Below, piece by piece: positions 34,301 through 46,350 of a stretch of DNA of 64,000 nt. The notes under the pieces are model-generated. The model made no database searches. It worked only from the letters and a program-made list of their open reading frames with translations, and had not been told where the DNA came from. Source of the stretch: Mucidula mucida (lineage: Eukaryota > Basidiomycota > Agaricomycetes > Agaricales > Physalacriaceae). A program made the translations under genes and the position numbers. Numbering within the stretch: position 1 is the first letter of the stretch; each line of letters starts with the position of its first letter. The DNA lies in contig JADNYV010000121.1 of assembly GCA_015501055.1 (NCBI GenBank), forward strand, positions 48,920 to 112,919, written 5' to 3'.

Positions 34301-34744
34301 CTACTCAAGGTAACATGTGGTATGGGGTAGCGGTACTGGGCTGGATCGGCATTGGGATAGGTAATCTCCGTCACGTGGAGCTTGAAAGGACATCATGATA
34401 CCGCGGTGAACTGCCTGGATGATACTAGAAGACGATTTCAAGGCACGAAGGACATGAGCTGTCGTTCAGGCTCGTCCTTTCAACGTGACCTCTGTTGCGA
34501 AAAATTGAACGAATGATACAACACAACCGATCTCGTACCGAGTCATTCTCGTCTAGGCAGCGATTCGGACTGGATTTTAAGCTATGGAATCAAGGGTTCT
34601 TGTAACGTACATCACCGTCCGATACGTGCAAGACGTCAGCCAGAAATAAGCATACTCTATATTCATTCCGTATACGAAGAACTCAAGGCACGACCCACGG
34701 AGCTGCACGTACCTGTCGCAGGTACATGAACATCATCAAAGCAG

Positions 34745-35053
34745 AACACTCGGGGCCTCTGTCTTCTATTTCTGGATGATCAAGAGATAGAACTCCGCCA
34801 AAAGCGCCTCCATGAGAAATATTTACGCCACATTTCACGCCGAAAGTGTCTACTTTCCAGCGATGCAATCTACAACGTCTTCATGTCAAATTTCGCTGAA
34901 AGTACAAGTTTTCGCCGCGTCGACTTCGAGCTCTTAGAAGTCTGTAAATCCCCGAAATATAGAGCTTCCCAGGGTACAACTGGCCGTTTCTTGCGCTACC
35001 CTATTGGAGATAGAGAACAAGGCTTGAGATTGAATGAAATATCATTTCGTTGA
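34745..35053 (+). CDS. Candidate exon of unknown gene Z, module 1
   Basis: Open for 102 codons to a TGA, after a splice-like AAAGCAG. It reads DDQEIELRQKRLHEKYLRHI and later FRRVDFELLEVCKSPKYR and RYPIGDREQGLRLNEISFR: charged, helical and protein-like. The same frame is open in module 2 (45707-46015) with only a few changes, several altering residues. A preceding open piece (YEELKARPTELH, to about 34710) could join in phase, but the intron would be only about 36 nt. It lies in the promoter-side spacer of secreted-protein copy 2. Family unknown; it could also be a relic. Confidence 0.35.
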   Translation, partial: NTRGLCLLFLDDQEIELRQKRLHEKYLRHISRRKCLLSSDAIYNVFMSNFAESTSFRRVDFELLEVCKSPKYRASQGTTGRFLRYPIGDREQGLRLNEISFR

Positions 35054-35253
35054 TTACGATGAGTTGGGCGTAACGGATAATAATCGTGCACGAGGGCCAC
35101 ACTCTGCATGCGATCCCGATGCTGTTAGGAGATCTCATGGTTCTCCGGTTCCTCTATGGGAGCGTGCCAAGTAGCGACTTCCTTTTCCTTACTTCCTTCC
35201 CGCTGTCGTCGTAGATTGGTCTTGAATGGCCAGGGCATTATCGACAGAAAACA

Positions 35254-35260
35254 TATAAAA
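35254..35260 (+). promoter_or_regulatory. TATA box of secreted-protein copy 2
   Basis: TATAAAA 129 bp before the start codon, in sequence nearly identical to that of copy 4. Confidence 0.6.
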
Positions 35261-35388
35261 GCCTGTGCTCTTGGACATTTTTCAATCAGCTCCTCATCCT
35301 GCCTTTGATCAGGTTAGCATTCCAGCCTTTCTCAGCCGGTTGTGAAAACTCACCCCAATTTTCTACTTGAAGCTATCAACCAACCAGA

Positions 35389-35784
35389 ATGCAGTTCAAC
35401 ATCGCCTTCATCGCTAGCGCTCTTCTCGTCGCCGTTGCCGCCCCCGGGGCGCTTGCGGCCGATTTCGTTTGGTACTCGGGCGCGAACTGTGCAGGCTCTG
35501 TCATCGCCAGGAGCCCCGGCGTGACCGCGGGTTCGTGCGTCTGGCTCACCAACGGCGGCTCTGCAAAGTCCATCAGCTACTCCGGTGTCCCCAACCACGC
35601 CAACTTCTACAAGTCTGGCGGCACGAACGATATCTGCACTAACGGCCCGACTATCGTCACCGGCAGCGGCTCTGGATGTGCCACTGGGCCCGCTGGGTAA
35701 GCTTTCCGACTCGGTGACGATCGGTAAATTGAGCTAACGATACACGGGTGTAGGTTCAACCTCGAGAGCTTCAACTTCTCGTAA
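35389..35784 (+). CDS. Small secreted four-cysteine protein, copy 2
   Basis: Two exons (35389-35696; 35754-35784) with a 57-nt intron, 112 residues. It is colinear with copy 1. It differs from the copy 1 protein by Ala16 to Val in the signal peptide and Ser88 to Thr. The intron is 8 nt longer and partly unalignable with the 49-nt introns of copies 1, 3 and 4, although the exons are almost unchanged. Right member of the first head-to-head pair. The 3' flank (about 35785-36030) is homologous to the 3' flank of copy 1 on the other strand. Confidence 0.88.
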
Positions 35785-36059
35785 ATTGTGGTCCAAGTAC
35801 TGGCCAGTCGCGTCCCCCGGTTCTTGGGGAAGCGACCTGTATAAGAATGAAATCTTTGTAAAGTCGAAATCAATCTGTTCCTTGATGAAGCGTAACTCGG
35901 CGAAAGAAGACAGCCCATGGATAGCTACGCCTTGTAACGAAGTCGTCAAGCATCGAGTGGTCCGCATTGGTTTTCGTCGCTGTGCTGAGTGCGCCGTATT
36001 CTTTTGCGCCTTTTCGGTATATTCATTGTCTGAGAACTCGAAAAATCCTCAGAACAGAG

Positions 36060-37110
36060 GTTCGCCAGGATGCCTTCATCCATCGTAAGGACAGCAATGG
36101 TCTTAAGTCGCGTGTGAACGACATCGAGACGTCCACTTATTGCTTGTCATGCCGCCGCGCACTTGATGACGATGCTCGTCGAACGGCGTTGTCTTGAACA
36201 TACACAGCGACGCGTCGTGTATATTGGATAGTATCGCGATCAATAACCTCCCACTCTGGCGGTCGACACGTTGTCCTAAGAAACAAATCTGAGGAATAGA
36301 AACTTGTCCGGGAAAGAGGGACATACCGTAGACGAAGCCGAAATCCAGACAGCTCAAGAAGCCTATAGTATATTATTGGCAGTATTAGGGACATTATCGT
36401 TGCGACAGATAGCCGGAAATTCCCTGAACGTTCCGACCTGGCAAAAGAGATCTCGCCTTGGGAAAAGGCGTGTCCTGCGAGGCCACGGACAAGAACGGCG
36501 CAGTTTTCGTGCCTTGAATAGCGGCCAACAATTTCCAAAGAGTAGTGTCCACAGTCCTAAGTTGTAAAATGAGAAAATCAGTACTAACACTATTTGAATT
36601 GCGTTGCAACATTGCAAGCCGTGAGAAATGCGAACTGACCGACAACGACTGGTATTTGGATCTTTTTAGCGAATGCTTCTGGAGAGCTAGTCGTCACGCT
36701 GCAGCGACGATGATAATCGGTCAAAACAAGAACCGTACTCCAAAGGCGGAGTCGAGTTGGGCAGGCATTCGTGCGTTTATGACAGACCAATTGCAAGTCA
36801 TATGAGGCGCGCCATAAACTACGTCTTTGGAAAGAAAGTGAGCAACTGGACGTTCGTATGATGATGGGCAAACTCACATCGAACCGAATGTCCAAATCCA
36901 GCGGTATCCCGCCCAGATAAATGTGATATCAATCCTCGAAGCGAGGGAACGGTGCCGCACCGAATCGCCCGCCAAAGCCATACTCGCGGTCGCTGAAGCA
37001 ACGTCAGGATATACCCCAAATAACGGGTACGTCCACCGGACCGGATCTCGCCATATTGCGTTCGCGTCCAAAGCGAGGGAAAGCGAGGGCGGACGCTCAC
37101 ATATGGGAAA
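36060..37110 (-). pseudogene. Relic of unknown gene X, left-pointing copy
   Basis: Mirror copy of 31.45-32.46 kb: GFGGRFGAAPFPRFED near 36960, then HENCAVLVRGLAGHAFSQGE (about 36500), an intron with GTATGTCCC...TTAG (about 36270-36320), and RRVAVYVQDNAVRRASS (about 36190) before a stop at 36137. The 5' part has a stop where the other copy is open. Comparing the copies shows which frame was coding. Confidence 0.5.
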
Positions 37111-37538
37111 GGAAAAGGATATCATTGTACGGGTCCGAATGGGCGGTGGGGCCCGTTTTCAAATCGGGCGTACTAGATCATGGTGGTAAGAGGAAGAGCA
37201 GAGGAAGAGCTCGATCATGGGCAAAGATCGGACATACCCGAACTTTGACAAGAAATCCTTGCGAAGGGTAAGATACAGCCTTGTATCCACCGACCAATGT
37301 CTAGAACGTGTCTTTGGTGGAAGGCCTGTCAGGTAGAGGTAAAGGAGGGTTACACACCAGGTGGGTCGAGGACATCAAAGCGAGAGTCGAATATTCCTAT
37401 GCTCTGATAACAAATTTACTGGCGTGTAGTATTTGCGAACAAGGATAGTAACATTGCAATGAAATAATATAACAAGATGAGAGAGAGATAAATAACATGA
37501 TAACAAAAAAACAACAGCAAGAAACAGCACAACGACAG
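37111..37538. other. Intergenic, 3' flank of SET1
   Basis: No coding sequence. AT-rich stretch immediately downstream of the SET1 stop. Confidence 0.5.
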
Positions 37539-40500
37539 CTAATTGAGATACCCACGACACCGCACCGCCCCACACAGACACGGGATCTTGTTATCCTGCT
37601 CAATCGGAAAGTGATAATCTACGTGGCACATGAGCATCCCAGAAGCCAAGGAGAAGAAGAAGAAGAAGAAGAAGAAGAGACACTCACCATAAGTAATCTC
37701 ATCTCCAAGCTCGATATCCACCTTCGCGTAGATGACAATCTTCTTGACGCCATTCACCGGTATGATCTTCGCGTTACAATTCGGATCGCACGAGTGGTTG
37801 ATCAGTCGCCCCAGATTGCCGCTCTTGGTGGCGTCCACAACCTCCTCCTCGTCAATCCGGAACAGGTAGCTGCTCCCGATACCCTGCCTCTCATACGCGC
37901 GCTCGCGCCGCTCCGCAACCTGCGCTCGCACCACCTGCCCCACATACTCGATCACCTGCACATCTCTGAGCACGAAGAAAGGAAGAAAGAAAAGAAACAC
38001 ATACCATCTCCCCCTTACTGATCCTTTCCAGAGCATACAACCCCCAGCTGTGGATAGGACTCCTCGCAAAGCGCAGATGCTTCTTCCGCGTCTGGAGCTG
38101 GTTGAATTTGAACGTCAGATCCGACGACGCCTGCAGCGTCTGCGCCCTGCCGGCCCCTCTTCCACCGCCCTTATCCCCACCCAGCGACGCAGAAATCGCC
38201 TTGTTAAGATTATGGATGTCCTCGAGCGCCTTGTTCTTGACACGATTGCTCGCACGGTTGCTGCGGCTGCTGATAACACCCGCGCCCTGCTTTGTCGGAC
38301 TGTCGGCGCCTCCGCCAGATGGAATGTTATTCGCGTTCACGTTGCCGTCCTTGTCCTCGGCGACATGATGCTGGCGCTCCGCGTACTGCGTCACGTATCG
38401 TAGCTTGTCCTCCAGGCGAATCTCATAATACCCCTCCGTCCGCGCTGCGCCGCTCTTGTGCGGGGCATCGTCGCTAGGCTGTGGTTCCTCGGGAATCGGC
38501 TGTGACGAATCTAGCGCAAGACGTGCAAACCAGCGATCCTCGTCGTCGGCCCAGAGACCCAGATCCTCCTCGGGCTCAGGTTCAGGCTCGGGCTCGGGCG
38601 TGGGTGTGGGTGAGTGTGAAGACTCCGGTGCCGGTGTAAGCGCCTGCAGTTCAACAACCGGTAAAGGCACCTCCTCGTCCTCCGACTCTGGCTCCACAAC
38701 CACCATCCTCTTCTTGGCCTTGACCGTCTTCGGCTTCTTGACTTTCTTCTCGACCTTGAGTTTCTTGGCTGGCCTGATCTCCTCCTCCTCCACATCCAAT
38801 TCGCTCTCGCCATCCTCGTCCATCTCATGGTGTGGTCGCTTCGGTGGTGGTGGTGATTCCTCGTCTTCAGATTCGACAGGTCTGACCTTGCGTCTCTTGA
38901 CAGGACGAACAAGCTCTTCCTCCTCCCGTTTTCGCTTGTCCTTGTCCGGTTGGTCTGCCTTGCGGAAGCGAAGTCCTTTGAGCCCGGTCTTCTGCTGTTT
39001 CGTCTCTTCTACCCGCTCCTCGATCTGCGGTCCCAGGCGAACAACGCGACGCACTTCTCCGACAACGACACCCTCCCTGACATCCTTGACGATGACCTTG
39101 CGAACCTCTTCCACGATCAGCCGTGCCGCAGCCTCCAGGAGCTCGAGATCGTCCCATTTTTTGTTTCGTTTTCCGTCAAAGCCTGTGGATGGTTGAGTAA
39201 AATAACAAGATGCAGTCTGAGACTCACCGGTCCAGACACCGCTACTCGTCACGGCCTCGCTGACACGAACGCGAACTTCTCGATATCCCACCATACGACG
39301 CGCCTCGCTGCCAAGCACGCGTACTGCTCGTCTCGCAACATCACCTTTTCCAAATGTCACATACGCGCCGCTTTGTGCTCCAGCGACGGACCAACAAAGC
39401 ACACTCTCCACATCGGGTCCAAATCCAGCCCGCTCAAAGAATGAGCGTACTTGATCATCCGTATTAGGACCAAGCGACTGCAGCATATCAGTAGAAATTG
39501 AGATTAGTAAGATAGTCTGCTAACCCGTCCATCAACGAACGTAACAAGGACATGGTCGCGTCCATTTGTCTTGAGTCTCTCCTCCACATCATCCTCACTC
39601 ACCAGCCTCTGCGGCGGGGGCGGCGTATACCTCCCCCGCCCCTCGTAGCGCCTATCCCTTGACCTTGAACGATAACCTCTCCCACGATAGGTATCCCAGC
39701 GTCTATCCCTTGAGCGGCTTCGACTTCGACTTCGACTCCGTTCTCGTCGGTCATACACCCGCGTCTGGCGCACCTTGAAGCCTTCCAGTCGGCCTCGTCT
39801 CCGTCCTTCCTCGACCTCCTTCTCTTTCTCCTTGTCGTCCACAACGCCGCCCACGGCCTGTCGCGCACGTTTGAGAATCTCCATCTTTTCCCGCTCGCGC
39901 TCCTTATCCGCCTCACGTTCGTCCACGGGTCTCATGGGTGTGGCGGACAGACTTGGGCCACTAATAGATGCCACGGCTCCTGGTTTTGGTGGTAAAGCAA
40001 AGGGTGGCTTGGGTAGTGCATGTGTCGGCTTGGGAAGAGATGGATTGGCCGGTAACGAATGGTGAAGCGCCCTTGGTGTGCCTCCATGCGGTGTACCGGC
40101 GCCACCGTTGACCTTGGGATGGATAGGCGTCGCCCCGTTAACCTTGGGTGTCGCGGCTTTTGGTGCAGCGTTAGCGGCGGCTTGGGTCTTGGCCTTTTTC
40201 CGCCGCTCCAACTCCTTCACCACTGCCTCGCATCGTCGCCCGTCTCCATCAAAACATACATGTACATCGTCGCTACCTGTGCCAAGTGAAGCACGCATTG
40301 CTGGCGTTATTAGTCGTATCTCGTCTGATGTGCCTACAAATCATTTAGCATTGAATTAAACAGAAATTAGAGCTTACCTTTCCAAGGCCCATTCCCAGGT
40401 ATTGGCACGCTCACCGTCTCCCAGACCTTGCGCACCACATCCGAGTCATCAAACAAGACCCTCACCACGCCCCACGCGCCGCCCGTCTCTCGATCTACGC

Positions 40501-42501
40501 GCGCCTCGACACCCTTAACCAGGCCAATGGCACTCAAGTATTTGCGTAGCGCCGCAGCACTCGTAAACGGCGAGAGGTTCGAGAATAATAATGCGCTTGG
40601 CGGAGGCGGGGGAAACGTCGATGCTTGACCAAACGGACCCCCAAGAGCCGAATCATAGTCGTACTGTAGCTCGTACATGTCCATGCGCATCTTTTTCTTG
40701 CCTCCCGCTCGGCCGGGTCGTCGTCTTGGATCCACCATTGGGTCTTCCACTGGCGGCTCTCGTATCCACAAAGTGTCTTCTCCGTCCTATGCACGTCAGT
40801 AAAGGGACGCGGCTATATATGAAACTCACCTTGGTAGGAACACGCACCCACGCGCCGTCATCCAACACTTCACCCTTCAATCTCACCAAAGTCTCCCTCT
40901 CCCTCTCCTTGCCCTTGTCTTTCTCTCTTGCTTTTCCTCCACGTATTCTCCGCGCTTCTTCAGGTCTTGCCGCATCGCCAGCACGTACCGCATCGATGAG
41001 ATGATGCCAATATGGCGGCAATGGCTTATTTGCGTCTTGCAAAGGCTCACCACTCTCCTCTCCCGGCGGCGTCCATCTCACTCTCCCAACGCCGACACCC
41101 TCGGTCGGCAAACGATTGAATGCAGGATCGAAAAGCACTCGATACGAAGAGACTCCCTCTGGATAAACGCCCTCTCCTTCGTTAGGCGGATAATCTGGTA
41201 GAGGCGGCAGGGAATACTTTGGTGACGGTGGTGCAGGTTCTGGCACCTCCTCATGCACTGGTGACTGTTCCGGAGTTGGCGGTCTGGAATGAACCTTGCG
41301 TCTCGGCGGCGGCGTAGGAGACCTCGCCGAACGACGCGGTGACGAGCGGTCGTGTCTGGAATACCTCTCTCTAGATCGCGGTCGATATGTATCCCGCCGC
41401 GACCTGTCCCTGTCTCTTTCCCTCGACCTGGATCTTGGACGCGTATAAGACTCTCTAGATTTCGGCCGTGGTGGAAGCCCATGTAATGTACGCGGTTTTG
41501 AAGGACCCGCCGACGACCCTTCCCACAAGTCATCCGGTGGTTCCGGGCTCGGGCTCGGACTGAAGGCTGCCTTGAGTTTTACCACCCCTGGCACGAGCGT
41601 CTCAAGCGTGTTATCCAAAGCATTCTTCTCTTTCTCAATCGCGTCTTTGTCTGCATTGGATCCATAAATATATGCAATTTGAAATCAGTTGAAACTTACC
41701 TTGCTTTACAGCTCCCAAATCCACGCCACCCGACAATACACCTGCACTTGGCTTCAACGCGATAGATATACGCGGTAGCGGCGGCGGTTCAGGACTCTCT
41801 GTCGAAGGAGACGGTAATTGAGGTGGTGGTGGGGGTGGCGGATCATTTACTGGTGGTGGTGGGGGTGGCGCATTTACGGGTGGTGGCGGAGGTGGCGGAT
41901 CGTTTACTGGGGGCGGTGGCGGAGGAGCCGAACTCGTCGGGGGTGGAGGAGGGGGCGGGGGAGGTCCATCTGGTGGTGGAGGGGCACCTATGTTATTTGG
42001 ACGAATGCTAAACGATATACTCGGCCTATTCATATGGAGCAGCGTGCTCTTTGGCGGTGGAGGAGGTGGTGGTGTCAGTGGTTGTGGCGGTGGTGCTGGT
42101 GCATTCGAAGGTGGTGGTGGTGGAGGAGGTGCGCTAGCACTAGCCGGTGGTGGTGGTGGTGGTGGCGGTAACGATGCTGGAGGAGGAGGAGAGGGCGGCG
42201 GCGGAGGTGAAATCGGTCGGCGCGGCGGCGGTGACGATATACGCGAGAGCAATGACGGCTTGGAAGGAGGCGAAGGTGGGCGATATGGCGGAGGCCGCCC
42301 ATGTCCATGTCCATTCGCGTGCCCGTGTCCATGGCCATTGACCAGGCTCCGTGGTCCAGTCGGTATGCGCTTCCCCGCTCCCATCGCGTTCGTCGCAGCA
42401 TAATTCGGCGGATGATTGGCAGTGGTATAGCTCGACGACGCCGACGCGGCCGCCGACACACGCAGCGCTCGCGGACCTTTCGGCGGCGCCTTGCCCGACA
42501 T
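37539..42501 (-). CDS. SET1: Histone H3K4 methyltransferase SET1 (COMPASS catalytic subunit)
   Basis: Eight exons: 41700-42501, 40830-41650, 40378-40786, 39525-40333, 39228-39477, 38005-39182, 37688-37955, 37539-37618. Introns are 43-69 nt; the total is 1,538 residues plus stop. Domains in order: a long proline-rich N-terminus (about 70-240, with many P5-P9 runs and a GHGHGH stretch); an arginine-serine-rich region; an RRM-like domain (about 600-675, [19 protein letters not shown]); a second RS-rich stretch; the Set1-associated RRM (about 935-1020, VLVTFVDGR...[14 protein letters not shown]); an acidic/basic linker; the N-SET box (about 1270, [18 protein letters not shown]); and the SET domain (about 1390-1515, [38 protein letters not shown]). 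The post-SET CLCG...CRGYLN ends the protein. All catalytic motifs are intact. It acts in the nucleus, methylating H3K4 with the COMPASS complex. Confidence 0.97.
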
Positions 42502-43734
42502 TGCTTCCTCGATCCACTAGGCGTCCTCGTCTCGTCGGCGCTCCGTCTTACTCCTACGCGTGCAAAGGCAAGCCGGTCACGAACAGCAATAATGACAATG
42601 ATGGTCGTGTTCACAAAAGCCGCGCTCGCTCGGGGTCGATGACAAACACGTGCAAATGTTCCCACCCTCTTTCGCCACTCATTGTAGGCCAACCACTGGA
42701 CCCCACTGCAGTTCATCGTGCGTGTGGCCTAAAGCTAGGATGCTGGGACACATATGGATACACAACTCCACGCTTATCAGTAGCACAATGGAACCCACAC
42801 CCAGATCCTCTCATCTTGCGTAGCCGCCCCTGATAAGACTTAACATATGCGCAAAGACCCCGCCTGGCAATCCAGTAGCTACAGCTGGCTTTGGTAAGCT
42901 CTACTTTTCGAGTTAGCTAGGTCTCTGATCCCAGCCATATTGATCTTTCTTTAGAATGGTTCCGACCTCCATCGACTTGTCTTGCCTCTCTTCTCAACTT
43001 GTAGATACTTGTTGCGGCTGTCGAAATGAAGCACCATAATGGTCAAGAAGGCGGTGGCGCAGCGTAAGCTCTCAAAAGTGCTGCAGAGGGACGAAACATA
43101 TCGCGCATTCCATGCGGCTTGTGCCTTTTTGTATTTGTGAGTCGCCGTATACCTGCATGAATGGACTCGGCACTGACGCACAAACAGAAGACATTTGTAT
43201 CTTAGCATCTGCTGCATGTTATCTTGCAGGAAAAAGAATATTATATATTTCAACCCAAGGTATCTTTATGCTACGGATTTCTGACAACAGCTTGCTCGCA
43301 GTCATTTAGTTTATCGTTGGCAACCGCGCACACACCTATCAAAGAATTGCCATGGGACGTATCATGCAATGCTTTTCAGTGCCCCAAGGGACCCCAGAAA
43401 CAGCTCCGCCAACAGATTCTCCCACTCGCTAGGCCGCTGATGACACCCTGTACAGAAACCTCCCGCTCCGGAAATGCAGTTCAGCCTGTTTTCAAGGCGT
43501 AGAAGAATCCAGAGCACAGCTACGAAAAGCACCGCGGATCACTTGACACTGAACGACATCGTTACAAAGCTTGGGCATCCTTGGGCTGTCTGCTTTCACC
43601 GGGTTGCGCCTTACAGCATTCTTCTAAAGTTTGCGAACGACACTCATGGAACAGATTTATTTCGACGTTGACAAAGATTCGAATTTTAATACACGACAAT
43701 TCGAGACACACGAGTGGCTGCTTGGTCCGGCAGT
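42502..43734. other. SET1 upstream region and 3' flank of secreted-protein copy 3
   Basis: No gene seen. From about 43.47 kb on, the sequence is homologous to the 3' flanks of the other secreted-protein copies. Confidence 0.5.
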
Positions 43735-44122
43735 TTACGAGAAGTTGAAGCTCTCGAGGTTGAACCTACACCCATGTATCGTTAGGCCATTTCTCATCAA
43801 ATCGGAAAGCTTACCCAGCGGGCCCAGTGGCACATCCAGAGCCGCTGCCGGTGACGATAGTCGGGCCGTTAGTGCAGATATCGTTCGTGCCGCCAGACTT
43901 GTAGAAGTTGGCGTGGTTGGGGACACCGGAGTAGCTGATGGACTTGGCGGAGCCGCCGTTGGTGAGCCAGACGCACGAACCCGCGGTCACGCCGGGGCTC
44001 CTGGCGATGACAGAGCCTGCACAGTTCGCGCCTGAGTACCACACGAAATCGGCCGCAAGCGCCCCGGGGGCGGCAGCGGCGACGAGGAGAGCGCTAGCGA
44101 TGAAGGCGATGTTGAACTGCAT
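43735..44122 (-). CDS. Small secreted four-cysteine protein, copy 3
   Basis: Two exons (43815-44122; 43735-43765), 49-nt intron, 112 residues. It differs from copy 1 only by Ser88 to Thr at the protein level. Left member of the second head-to-head pair (with copy 4), placed across SET1 from the first pair. A TATA box (TATAAAAG) is at 44248-44255 on the minus strand. Confidence 0.88.
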
Positions 44123-44529
44123 TCTGGTTGGATCGTAGCTTCTAGGCCAAAAGCTGGGGTGAGTCAAGAATTGTGCAACCAGGCTGGAATGCTCACCTGA
44201 TCAAAAGCAGGATGAGGAGCTGAGTGAAAAACGTCGAAGAGGAAAAGCTTTTATATGCTTTTGATTGTCAAGAATACTGTTTGCGTAAGACCATGGTCAT
44301 CCAAGAACAATCTACGACGACAGCGGGAAGGAAGTAAGGAGGAAAGTCGCTACAGGGCACGCTCTCATAGAGGAACCGGACAAGCGTAAGTTCTGGTGAT
44401 TGTATCGGGGATCGCATGCGGTGTGTGTTCCTCGTGCACGATTCTCGTAGCCTGAGCACTCTGATTCGAATCTCCGTTATGCGCAACTCGTCGTGACTGG
44501 CGAGGTAATACTCCATTCAGTGTCAGGTC

Positions 44530-46015
44530 TTGTACTCTAACTCCGGTAGGTTGGTACAAGAAACGGCTAGTTAGTAGGCTCCGGGAGCTCTATACCTCTA
44601 GGGTTGGACTTTTGAAGTCTCGACATTGTCCTCGTGCATCGTTCATTCAACGGTTCTGCGGCAATTACTGTTAGCTGTGTACGTTACACACGCTGGACGA
44701 TACGAATCTACTAAAACTTCTTCAGATTTTGTCTAAGCGAGATCTGGGCGGTATGATGTTCGGGATGTCGTTCGGAAGGTTAATTCCTCATTGACTGGCA
44801 TTAGTAAGTACTCTGGAAAGGACTATTATTGGTGTCTTGCCGTCACGTTTCTTAGCGCCGGTTTAAGAACGATGAGCAATTTTGGTCTTGTTCCAATTGA
44901 TCGGCCTGATTTCTGACTCCCAACTTCGTAGCACTGACCCTTATCATACGAACGTGCACTCGACTGTCGTATCAGGTAGTACGGACACGTATGTGGTCAA
45001 AGTTTGAGGAAAAACGCTGTTTGAACTACCACTGAACCATAGAAATGTGGAGCTTTCATCCCTGGTGATATTTTGGCGATACTGTTGGAGGAAACACGAG
45101 AAACTAACATAGGCAAGGGATAAGATTGAATGCTCGATGGGGAGTCGGGTTTGAGACTGTTGCGTAAATCACGAAGTATTCCAGCGATACGGGTACGCTG
45201 CCGAGCGCGTAGCATGCTTACGAGCTCGACGGGATGCCGATTATGGATATGGGGGCAGCTTCAGCCCCAAGGGATGACGTTTTCTGCTGCCGCTGAATGG
45301 GTATGCTTAGGCAAACATGTGGCATTGGGCAGCGGTACTGGGCTGGATCGGCATTGAGTAGTAGGTAATCTCCATTACTGGATGATACTAGAAGACGCTT
45401 TTGAATGACGAAGGACATGAGCTGTCGTTCAAGCTCGTCCTTTCAACGTGACTTTTGTTGCGAGAAATTGAACGAATGATTCCATACCAACGATTTCGTC
45501 CGCGTCATTTTCGTCTATACTGCGACTCGGGCTGGATGTTGAGCTGTGGAAGCAAGGGTTCTTGTAACGTACATCACCGTCCGATATGTGCAAGACGTCA
45601 GCCAGAAATAATCATACTCTATACTCATTCCGCATATGAAGAACTTAAGGCACGACCCACGGAGCTGCACGTACCTGTCGGAGGTACATGAACATCATGA
45701 AACCAGAACACTCGGGGCCTCCATCGTCTGTTTCTGGATGATCAAGAGATAGAACTCCGCCAAAAGCGCTTCCATGAGAAATATTTACGCCACATTTCAC
45801 GCCGAAAGTGTCTACTTTCCAGCGATGCAATCTACAACGTCTTCATGTCAAATTTCGCTGAAAGTACAAGTTTTCGCCGCGTCGACTTCGAGCTCTTAGA
45901 AGTCTGTAAATCCCCGAAATATAGAGCTTCCCAGGGTACAACTGGCCGTTTCTTGCGCTACCCTATTGGAGATAGAGAACAAGGCTTGAGATTGAATGAA
46001 ATATCATTTCGTTGA
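44530..46015 (+). pseudogene. Relics of genes Y and Z in the pair spacer, module 2
   Basis: Colinear with 33.5-35.05 kb. Gene Y pieces are more damaged here, with stops after KCGAFIPGDILAILLEETRE (about 45045-45110), though DGMPIM...GAASAPRDD is kept. The gene Z frame (45707-46015) stays open with a few changed residues. Confidence 0.4.
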
Positions 46016-46215
46016 TTACGATGAGTTGGGCGTGACGGATAACAATCGTGCACGAGGGCCACACTCTGCATGCGATCCCGATGCTGTTAGGAGATCTCAT
46101 GGTTCTCCGGTTCCTCTATGGGAGCGTTCCAAGTAGCGACTTCCTTTCCCTTACTTCCTTCCCGCTGTCGTCGTAGATTGGTCTTGAATGGCCAGGGCAT
46201 TATCGACAGAAAACA

Positions 46216-46222
46216 TATAAAA
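46216..46222 (+). promoter_or_regulatory. TATA box of secreted-protein copy 4
   Basis: TATAAAA 129 bp before the start, the same spacing as in copy 2. Confidence 0.6.
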
Positions 46223-46350
46223 GCCTGTGCTCTTGGACATTTTTCAATCAGCTCCTCATCCTGCCTTTGATCAGGTTAGCATTCCAGCCTTTCTCAGCCG
46301 GTTGTGAAAACTCACCCCAATTTTCTACTTGAAGCTATCAACCAACCAGA

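Noticed and set aside
37659..37680. GAAGAA microsatellite that could be read as a CRISPR-like or satellite repeat
   Set aside because: It is a simple trinucleotide run inside a 69-nt SET1 intron (a pyrimidine tract on the coding strand).
38456..39196. Plus-strand serine-rich open frame of 246 codons
   Set aside because: Antisense to the charged linker of SET1; the serine repeats come from Glu/Asp codons read backwards.
41990..42403. Glycine- and tryptophan-rich plus-strand frames
   Set aside because: Antisense to the polyproline N-terminus of SET1.
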